Shown here piece after piece: positions 55,000-64,000 of a stretch of DNA of 64,000 nt; positions within the stretch are counted from its first letter, which is position 1; the number at the start of each line of letters is the position of its first letter. The notes under the pieces were generated by a model, which was given only the letters and a program-made list of their open reading frames with translations, had not been told where the DNA came from and searched no databases. The stretch spans positions 1,320,679 to 1,384,678 of the forward strand of contig MNCI01003573.1 in NCBI GenBank assembly GCA_015680685.1. The letters are read 5' to 3'. The DNA comes from Gnetum montanum. Taxonomy: Eukaryota > Streptophyta > Gnetopsida > Gnetales > Gnetaceae. The translations under genes were made by a program, and so were the position numbers.

Positions 55000-57900
55000 A
55001 AGTCCATTCTCATCATCATAGAGTTGGTGGGCATTCTATGCTACATTGATCATTCCAAGACCAATAACCCTCTCCCCAATATGCCTTTGGTGAAGCTGTC
55101 AGTATTGTTCTAGCTTGGGGTAAGGGAATTCCTTGCCTATATTTTACAAAACTTTAGTATGATGTTTTGGTCACAGTTGTCTACAGATGTGGCTGGGGCC
55201 ATAGTGAAGACCTTGTTACCTTGGGCATCTGCTTGATTGTCAAGTTTATAATTGACAATCTACCTCATAGAATATCAAGGGGAACAACAAACACTATCTA
55301 CCCACATTACCTTATGGAGATCTAGATGATGCTAGAGTATAGGCAGTACAATTCTAATAATACTCTAATGGTGGTGCATAGAGCCCACACACTATTTCAG
55401 AACTCACCTAGGACCATGTATCATCTACCAATATGAGCATAGTTATTATAGTATTTCTATGTTTTCTTTTTGCTTTACTGGCTAAACTATCTTTTCCAAC
55501 TTCATTGGTCTTATTACCTTCTTGAAAGTACAAGGTCAATGATCAAACCTTGGTAGTGGCTCAAACTACCCTAGATGAATTCACCAAGGGTCCTTAAATT
55601 AGAATTGTTGTGTATCAATAATTAAGAGGAAACTTTGATGCCTATGATACAAGGTTTAAATTTCCATATAAAAAGTGTAAGAATGATGAGTTGATGCACA
55701 ACTGGTGGGTAGATTTCAATAACTCCATGGATTACACCCTTGCAGCTATAACCTCCACTCAAACAACACCAAAGAAGAAGAGGAAAGGTAAACATAAAGG
55801 CTATAGCTTCTAGTATTTTATTGTTATGAATGTTCTAATTATTCTACTGCTTTAACTAGTTATTAAACCTGCTTATTTTGATGCTAAAATTTGGTTGTGG
55901 TTTTGCAGGACCTTCCACCTCTACTAATGTTATCATACTACTTTCAAGGGCACATCATGACGATACCTTCATTCTAAAGTTTGATGAGGTGATACCAACA
56001 TAATAGAGGCTAAGGGGATAGGCACATAGATACATTCAAGAAAACATCCAACATGTAGGTTTCGTTGATGTATATATGACACCCATCCATTTCATCCCTT
56101 TTGTGGAGATGTTGCATGTCATCAACTCCTTCGATGAGAAGGCTATTCATTTTAGCACCATCATCCAGGGTGTGAAGGTTAACATGGACATTGATGAGGG
56201 TCTCTTTTGCAACTTGTTTGGTGTTCCTACTGATGGGGCAAAGGTCCCAACAATAATAGTGAAGGAATTAGGCCATCATGATGAATTTTTGGAGTGGCTT
56301 GATGCTAACATGGGCAACTCCAAAATTTCCATGGATGGCTCCATAAACCCATATGAAAAGGAGTCATGTCCTTTGTTTAGGTCTCATTCATTTCTTAAAC
56401 TATTATTGCAAAACAAGGTGATTGACATAGCACAAGGGTGAACTTTTAAGAAGGTCCTGATGGATGACAACAGGTTCAATAAGGTTGTTGTCTTGGTTGT
56501 TGGGCTTTAGGATGAGATCCTTAGACTCCATGCAAATACCTATACAACAATCCACATGCATTTTTCATTTTATGTAGGTTACTTAAAGAGGTTTGCAAAG
56601 TTTCTAGTGGTGTACAGGAATGAATGATGGGTTCCCCAAGACCGAATCCAACTTTTTAAGCCTTGGATAAAGCACATTTATCCAACAATGCATGCCCAAA
56701 ACCCACTAGAGGAGATGGATGATACACTATTAATTATGACTAAGAATCTTGATGTTAGGTAGTTCGAGTCCCTTGATAGCATGGATGATGAGGAGACTCA
56801 CATTCCTAGTGAGTGTCCTGAAGGCCAAGTGATTATGTAGGAAAGCCATCCAGAGAGAAGCTCAAGAGGCCAATGGAGGAAGCACTACCAACATTAGACC
56901 AACCTATCCTAAAGAAGCTTAAGTTTAAGGTTAGGTCATTGTAGCAAGTAGTCATAAGTATATTTCTTAAGTTTTGCTTTTTCATGTTTTAAATTTTATG
57001 GATACCTTATGGTTTCATGTGTTAACTAATTTTCTATGTGTTATGATTCTAGAAAAACATCAGGCTATGGTATCCCAAGATGCCATGAAGGTAGAATAAA
57101 GGAATGCAAAAGAGGCACTCCTAAAGCAACCAAAGGTTGAAGGATTTGTTGATGTAGATATAAATCATCTAGATACCTTTTTGGATAAGGAAATATCAAG
57201 TACATCCTCCATTATCATCCCGGACGAGGAAAAGGAGGAGGAGCTAGATATGCCCATGCCTTAACCATTTTGTTATATCTTATAGTTTAGTTTTTTTTTC
57301 ATCCTAAACATTTGATGATTGTTATGCTTATAATAGTTCTTGAGCCACCGGTGCAAGCACATGTCCATAAGTTTCATGTGAACATGGGTGGAGACTCTAG
57401 ACAAGGTGGATTTCATGCATTAGATGGCTAAGGACATCATCGACCAATTACAATAGGTTGCATCCAAGATAGGTAAGGACTTCATTTTATGTGCCTTAGC
57501 TACTTGTCTATGCTATAGCTTAATCTTATGTCAAGGATATTTGAGGTTTCACATTATGTTTATGATTATATTAAATGCTTTTGTAGTGCCTTTTGTGGAG
57601 TGGAATCCCAACAAAAACATGGTGATTAACTCCTTGCCTAAACTTCCCTCTGATGTATCTAGTGAACCCTTGAAGTTGTACAAGACTGCTACTGATCTAG
57701 TAATGTCATGTGAAAAAACTTCATGGGAGATAGAAAAGTCCAAAAAATCCCTATGGGGGGAAGTTGTGGCCTTAAGGGAGAAAACTTAATGGTCGAAGAA
57801 AACTATTAGATATCTTTGAGACCACAAGGCCTTTGTGGAGGCCCAAGTGACTAACTCAGGGGTGTTGCAGACTAGGGAGATCATGTGGACATACTACCAG

Positions 57901-58400
57901 CATGTCATTCAAGACATAGTAGTGGTCTTACAAGAGATGGTAAAACAACCTATGTAGATGAACCTCATCTCCCAAAAGGTTAAGGACTAGAAGGATCACT
58001 ACTCTTGGGTCCTAGAGTGGGGTAAGAACAAAAGGTCCACAAGCAATAGTACAAACCAGATCATGGGACCTACCTTAAGTAGCTCAAGGAGGAATCAGTT
58101 GAACAATGCAAAAGAGAGCTACCCATCCAAGGGATCTAGGTGGAGAGTGCTTATCAACTTTTTGAAAGTACTTTCATAGTGGAGTAATCCCCTACTATTC
58201 AAATTACCACTACCATAGGCGAGACCTCTACAATTTCTATGGCCCAGAAGCTAGGATTAGCATCCTTTCTGGCATTGATCATGGGGATGTTGACTGGGTC
58301 AACATGATGGAAAACCACATCCCCCATCATTTGGAGGAACACCTTCCACATCTGCCTCCAAAAGTTATGGAGCCAAAATCTCCATAGGTTTAATGTATTT
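55000..58400 (+). pseudogene. Multi-exon transposon-associated ORF, antisense to gag-pro
   Basis: A + strand protein appears in pieces separated by intron-like DNA. One piece is at about 55200-55430 (FIIDNLPHRISRGTTNTIYP). The next, about 55660-55790, ends HNWWVDFNNSMDYTLAAITS...KKKRKG at a GTAAAC donor-like site. An acceptor-like GGTTTTGCAG at 55900 precedes the next exon. The open frame 56076-56438 holds EKAIHFSTIIQGVKVNMDID followed by NLFGVPTDGAKVP. Another acceptor-like TTCTAG is near 57050, and 57541-57786 is a coiled-coil-like piece. The pattern F-x-VRGVKV-x-F-x3-xIN-xxFGVP resembles the putative plant transposon protein domain (Transposase_32). Several stops are present. ORFs antisense to gag-pol lying between pol and the 3' LTR are known from Tat-lineage gypsy elements, and this one has that position. 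Domain naming is an inference. Confidence 0.5.
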
Positions 58401-58869
58401 TAGGTTTTAATGTTTGTTATGAGTTTTGGTTTTAGTTAGTGGTCACTAACTGACTACATGTTTTTGCATTTTAGGCATTAGGAGACATTGGTGGCCCTAG
58501 TGGTGGGGGTGGGAATGACCAACCACTTCCTTCTCCAGATGCCTCTCAATAGCCTCTATTAGCTTAACTTGTTGGTTATTTTATTTTCATGTTGATGACT
58601 ATTATTAGCCAAGACTATGTTGGAGATGGTTATTGTTATTATTTTTTTGACATTTGTACCACACAGTGTAGCCATAGCTATGTATGTTATGGACACTTTA
58701 AATTTAAACCTAGAATTTTGATTTTATTTTTGGCTATACATGTTTATAGTTGTAGTAAATGTTGTAAACGTTGTGAATGGCTAGGTTGATGTTTTTGCTA
58801 TAACATCAAATGGCTAATTAATGCAAAAATAGGATAAAAATATGTATAGTAATAGAGAAGATGTTTTCT

Positions 58870-59095
58870 AGTTTTAGGTCATCACAGGCACAAGTTATAT
58901 TGTGTTGCTAGTTTAAGGTCATGGTGGGTCATATTGCCAGTTTAAAGTCTTAGTGGAATATGATGCTAGTTTAGAGTCTTAGCGGATTGTAATTTTGCTA
59001 GTTTAAACCCATGGTAGGCCATGTTATTTAATTATCTTTGTTAGTTTAAGGCCATGGTAGGCCATCATGCTAGTTTAAGGTCTTAGTGTACCACT
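58870..59095. repeat. Short tandem repeat GCTAGTTTAAGGTC-type
   Basis: GCTAGTTTAAGGTCATGGTGGGTCAT recurs about seven times between 58870 and 59095 with alternating endings (CATGGTAGGCCAT or CTTAGTGGA). It lies between the antisense ORF and the gag-pro gene. Confidence 0.65.
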
Positions 59096-59488
59096 TATGA
59101 AAAATAAATATATATTTATAAGGATTTTTTGTGTTCATAATATGAGTAAAATTAAAGAAATACTATAATAATGCAAATGAACTTAGATTACATGCATAGG
59201 CTATATGCATAAAGACTAAAAAAAATGCATAAAAGGGTATAACAAATTGAAGAAAAGTGGTATGGTTATTGGTACATCTAGTTATAAGGACATGGAATGA
59301 AAAGGTTAAGGTGAACTTCACTTGTGCACATTCTTCCTAATCTTTGTAAGATTAGGGAATGAGTAAGATATATTCTACACAAGCTCATATTTACCATCCA
59401 CTTCACCGATGATATTAAAAGGAAGTTCATCCCATAATGCATCCTATTGCTTATTGTTGTGATTGTTGGGTTGTTGTCCTTTTTTGGG

Positions 59489-61480
59489 CTATTGGATTTC
59501 ATGGTTGGGAGATTCTTCTTGAAAATTCACTTTAGACCCTTGTTCTACATTTATGTTGTTGATAGCCAGGTGAACCATGTTATCACCATGAATGATGATT
59601 TCATCTCCCTCATAAGGAATATGAATTTCTTGATGGATGGGTGAGGATATGGCTTGTAATTTAGCCAACCAAGGTCTTCCTAGGATAAGGTTGAACCTTA
59701 GTATCTCCTCCACCATCAAGAAATTGGCATTTGTGGGAAATTTCTCTCATGCCACTAAATCCAAGAAGATATATCCCTTGATGGAAACCCTTGATCCATT
59801 GAAGGAATTAAGAGCTACAATGGTTGTAGGTTGTATTTTCTCAATTAATTCCAAGTGTTCAACGATGGTGCATGGGATGAAATTAGTTATAGATCCATCA
59901 TTAAAATGCACCCAATGTACTTTAAATTGCCCTACATGTATGGTTATGAATAGAGAAGCTTGAGTTACTTTACCATTTTGGGGATTAAGCTTAATTTTGC
60001 TATCATGAAATATTAGAGGTGTTGACTTCTCCCCCCTTAGTGAGGGAGGGGACATCACTACATGGATGGCTTTCTCATTAGCATGGATGTTCTTACTAAT
60101 GAGGATAGAAGTCAACACTTTGACTAACACCTTACGATGTGTGGTGGAAGTCATGATTAAGTCATAAAACCTTATGATTATATTCTTTTTCTTAAGGGAT
60201 TTTCTAACTTGATCCATTACACTAAGGAAGTTTTTATCATTGGCTATGGGCTTGTCACCTTGGTTGTGCTTTACTTCGTTCATGTGTCTCAAATTGTGAA
60301 CATCAACTTTAGGTTGTAGTTTTTGATGGGGCTTTTCCTCATTGTTATGATTAAGGGCTTTGGAGTTCTCCTATGGCTTATTGTTTGAAGAGGATTGGGT
60401 AAAGGAGGTCATGGGTATAGTTGATATGGGAGTGAGATTTAATGGGCTCACTTCCTTTCATGACTGTATCTACTTATAATCCTTACTACCAAGATTTTTC
60501 TTATGCTTCTTCCTTTGTTTGGCTAAATTTTTCTAGTTGTCAATCGTTGGTTGTGAGGAAGAGGTAGTAGCATTGGCCATCATAGGCTATCATTGCATAG
60601 TTGTTTGGGCTACGATCAATTGGATTATATTAGGCTGAGACATCATCATTGAAAAATGATCCCTCAAAGGCATTCATGATGGTACTCTTACAATGAAGAA
60701 GGATCTTGAGTTGATGGAGGCTAAAGAAGCCCTCTCATCACAAGGGGGTAATTGGATCATGAATGGTTATTTTGGGGATTTCCAGTCATCATCAATGTTG
60801 AACGTTGAAATGATGTAAGGGCTATCATTAGCATTAAATGGGTCCTTGTAGACCTCCATCAACTAATTTTGTAGTTAAACTAGGTTGGAAGCATCTAAGA
60901 CCAGCTCCCCCTATCTATCATCCTCTATAGGTCATCCCTTAGCATGAGACAGAATTCTATATCATGACCAAGTTGCTGGTGATAGTAGCAAAAGTGGTCT
61001 AACTTGAAGTACTTAGGCAATTGAGTGTCATCTTTCATTACTTTAGTGGGATCTTTGGCTATTTCACAAAGCCTATCATGTTGCTTTTGGGGATATTTAG
61101 ACATATATTTGTATTGAATATGCCTAGTTTTCAAAATTTGGTCTAACAACTTGGATAGTTTTAATGGCAGTGTAGTGTATTTAGACTTGTCCTTTCCTTC
61201 GAAATTAGATATGGTTGTTGTCAATGTAGTGGCCCTAGAGGTTAATGGATGATCATTGGGGTCATAAGTGGGGGCCTTAGGTGGGTTGGCCCTTGGCCCT
61301 TACTTTGTGCTCTTTGTTTCTTTGACCACAGTTGCTACGATTGTGTTGTTTTGTTTATTTTTCTCTTTGTTCCTCTATGTATGTTGATTTTTATATACTA
61401 TGTAGGAAAAATCATGACTAGCCCTCACAACATCCTTTATATTTTGAGTTTGAGAAAATGCTTAGCTAAGGAACCATAGA
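59489..61480 (-). pseudogene. Tat/Ogre-like gag-protease, decayed
   Basis: On the - strand, 61224-60925 holds the end of gag: KYTTLPLKLSKLLDQILKTR, then LPKYFKLDHFCYYHQQLGHD, corresponding to the Y-C-x-Y/F-H-x-x-x-G-H-D-T-x-x-C zinc-binding signature of this lineage. 60292-59747 (181 open codons) has KNIIIRFYDLIMTSTTHRKV, then the protease segment HWVHFNDGSITNFIPCTIVE (D-G-S in place of the usual V-D-G/T-G-S) and LNSFNGSRVSIKGYI. After a frame shift, 59719-59489 has EILRFNLILGRPWLAKLQAI, the protease C-terminal LLGRPWI block. No RT, RNase H or integrase follows toward lower coordinates. The lineage differs from E1-E5. Confidence 0.7.
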
Positions 61481-64000
61481 TCAAGGTAGTAGAGCTTAGA
61501 CTTGATGAAGTTATTAATCACTCCATGAAGGCCCTGTGGTGGCCTTGTTGGTTGTGGGGTTCATTGTGAGTCTTATGAATCGCTATGGACTATAGGATGG
61601 AAGGAAGAGGTTATGCTATGGTCATAGCATATGGGCCAAACAAGGAAAATGATGTTTGTGCTAGTACCTAAGGTATAAATGGGATAAATGGATTGTGTGA
61701 TCCCTACATTGTTTGGGGTTTCATGGTGGATCCACACAAGTAGTTAATGGATTTGTTGGTGGTAAAAACCATCATCAATGGTTGTATAGATTAAGGCTAT
61801 GTTACAAATGGAACTAATGTGTTATAGCTTGTTGGCTATAGTGTTGATTGATTTTGATGTGTGGCTATGACTAGTATGGGACCAGCTATGATAGGGTAGC
61901 AAGGAGTGGAAGATGGTTGCACCATGCTTATGAAGAAAATGAAAGTGTTAGAGGAAGAACTATGACCTTGGGAGAAATGATGGAAATCTCACACCTTATA
62001 ATCTAATTTTGATGGGGCTAAAGGCTGAAAACCAAAGTGGAAAGTTAGTGTTTTTTGACTAAAACTAGTTTTAGCAGGCTACTAGTTTTCTCATCTTGGA
62101 AAATTGAATAGACTATAACAGACAAAAAATAGAAGCAACTATTAACAAGTAAGATTCAAAAAATGAAGCACTTACTACAATTAGTAAGTGTGGAGTAAGG
62201 GAGGGTTTACCCCTTTACCAAAAATGAAAAGCGAGAAACATTGATTGTAAACACCCTCTATGTTGACCTCCTAGCTACCTCTACACTAGGTATGGCTGAG
62301 TGGGAAAGGAAGTAGGTGAGATGGGGAATCCCACACATTCCTATTTCAACATTGGAAAGAGGGTAGAAAAGTTTGAAGGCCAAAATGAAAACTCGGTAGT
62401 TTCCAAAAATGGTTTTGGCAAGATACCACCTTTTACAGCAAGGAGGCGAAAGTAGGTTTGGTTGGTGTTGAAACCAACATCAGTTTTATGGCATGCAATG
62501 TGGCAGCAAAAATTAAATGGTTGTTAAGGCTTCCATGCTAGTTTTATTCTAAAAATTCACATTAGGTGCTATGAAATTTTAGCACCTGAACCACCTACAG
62601 CTTTCACGATGGGGTTTCTCCTATAGGGGGGTAAGGACAACATTGGATTTCCATGGTCTTGGCTACAAAAAATGCAAATTTACTACTAAGAGACAATTTT
62701 GGAAATATGGCTAATAGATTTTCACATAGAAATTGAATGGAGGCCCTCCTTCTAGTTCCAAGAAAACTATTGCAACTAAAAAAATTAGTTCACTAGAAAG
62801 AATCAATGGATTCAATGCATAGTAGCCCTCAATGCAAGAATTCCTAGGGCATCCAAAAAAAATGGGATTTGGGATGAATCAAACAAGGACTTAAGAAATG
62901 CAAAATAGGATAATAAAAATAGAATGCTTAAACTGATAATAGATCTGAATAATGAATAGAAAATAAACAAATATATTTTGCACAAAAAACCAAAAACTTA
63001 AAACTTTACTGAGAAATAATAAAAGATAAGTTAGAGAAATGTGTACAAATGATGCTTGAGTGGGCAAGAAAGGGATTCACTTGGATGGGGGTTTAGGGTT
63101 TGTTGAAGTTGATGTAGTCAACTCCATGAGCTAGATGTCTTATCACTTCCAATGCCATTGAACCTTTAGTGTTGCTACTCCAGATTTGTAACATTGGCTA
63201 TGGTGGGGTTTGAAAACTATGAAAAATATAGGCTACCCACATGCCCTATGCTAGGAGTTGAGAATCTCAGGAGTGCAACTTGGAGCTTGAAAATTCACAT
63301 ATCCCAAAGGAGGTTACAAGGTCACATGGTTTCTACACTGGGTTCAAGAGAATTCAAATGTGGAAACTTGTAAGAATTCTTAAGTGCTTGAGATTGTCCG
63401 CATATAATGGTGAATAAATTATTGAGCTACAAAAGTATATATATGTAAAAAGTTGCTAGACTAAAAAAAGTATGGAACTTGTAATGGTTTTTATAGGTCT
63501 TAGGCCACGAATGATGCTACAAAATGGCTATATTTTGGCTAAAACTTGGCTACAAATTTCTATCTCATGTAGGATGGATGGATTTACAAATTTGGAGGGT
63601 TACTATATATGGTAACTGCCTTTCCCCCATGGTCATTTTGTTTGCTATAAATAGTAATGAGGGCACATGTTTCATGCTGAAGATGAGTTTTCCACACTAA
63701 GCCTTCCGCCATCCTTGTTGAAGGTTTTGGTCAAAGTTTCAGTGTATGGAGTGATGAAATCTAGCTTTTGTGGCTTTCATGTTGGAAGCATGTAGTTTCC
63801 ACATTGGGGGTAAATTTTTTAAGATTAAGGGAAACCTCCCACTACTCCATACTAGGGATAGGTGAGATTTACTTCCCCCCACCTCCCCACACCCCTTGAA
63901 GTGTTTCCAATGTAGAAAAATGCATACCCCCTACAAAACCCATCAAATTACCATTTTTGGCATTCCAAAAGGTAATTTTGACCTCCCAAGCCCAAATATA
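61481..64000 (-). mobile_element. Presumed 5' leader/LTR side of the Tat-like unit
   Basis: No gene was recognised in the last 2.5 kb. Words of the CCATGCTAGG repeat field seen at 51.6-52.9 kb recur here on the same strand (for example TCCATACTAGGGATAGG near 63848, preceded by CATTGGGGGTAA as at 52530). This suggests that both flanks share terminal or untranslated repeats of one element, but exact LTR ends were not found and the unit may extend past the window. Confidence 0.35.

Noticed and set aside
1-64000. tRNA, rRNA or small nuclear RNA genes
   Set aside because: No cloverleaf-like or conserved rRNA/snRNA sequence was noticed; the tRNA-like words found are primer-binding sites of LTR elements.

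Overview
This is a plant nuclear intergenic window and holds no intact host gene. It is AT-rich, contains no credible long ORF, and is packed with old, nested LTR retrotransposons. The dominant family is a Ty3/gypsy family with a tRNA-Asp-type primer site, no visible chromodomain and Athila-like pol. Deep nesting, diverged LTRs and heavy stop-codon decay point to a large, slowly turning-over seed-plant genome. A gymnosperm is plausible, but the sequence alone does not prove it.

Layout, left to right. 1-1120 is the 3' end of a + strand gypsy element (E1), followed by a second decayed LTR to about 1973. 2355-2930 is a Ty1/copia RNase H relic (- strand). 3182-3575 is a LINE reverse-transcriptase relic. 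3670-4624 is a copia-like LTR with a TGGTATCA primer site. 4867-5230 is an intronless MSH5 (meiotic MutS homologue) pseudogene, and 5916-6465 is a pseudogene of a chloroplast DCC-family (DUF393) protein. 8583-18405 is an unrecognised decayed ORF split by element E2. E2 (9047-16684, - strand) has two LTRs, a primer site and gag, but no pol, and carries an extra coiled-coil-like ORF. E3 (18526-28751, - strand) is a complete but dead 10.2-kb gypsy element with gag, pro, RT, RNase H and IN. 28860-29815 is a second copy of the copia-like LTR, followed by a LINE tail. 30830-33860 (- strand) is the ruin of a DUF7869-type gene split by a solo gypsy LTR (31875-32691). 34690-35730 and 36860-37878 are two degenerate tandem-repeat fields. 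E4 (37879-42440, + strand) is a gypsy element cut in its pol gene by E5 (42441-about 50510, + strand). E5 contains a 409-base assembly gap and ends in a rearranged, inverted LTR junction (50511-51330). From about 51.6 kb to the end lies a different, Tat/Ogre-like unit: gag-pro on the - strand (59489-61480), an intron-bearing ORF on the opposite strand (about 55.0-58.4 kb), and tandem-repeat fields on its left and in its middle.

The genes do not form a pathway. What links them is the retrotransposon life cycle: LTR promoters and poly(A) signals, tRNA primer sites, gag for particles, and pol for copying and integration. E2 and the Tat-like unit keep gag or gag-pro without RT or IN, so they look like non-autonomous passengers of full-length relatives such as E3 and E5. 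The points most worth following are the pol-less E2 with its acquired ORF, a 64-codon ORF that stays open after dead pol genes in both E3 and E5, exchange of U3 satellite repeats among related LTRs, the DUF7869 relic, and the MSH5/DCC pseudogene pair.
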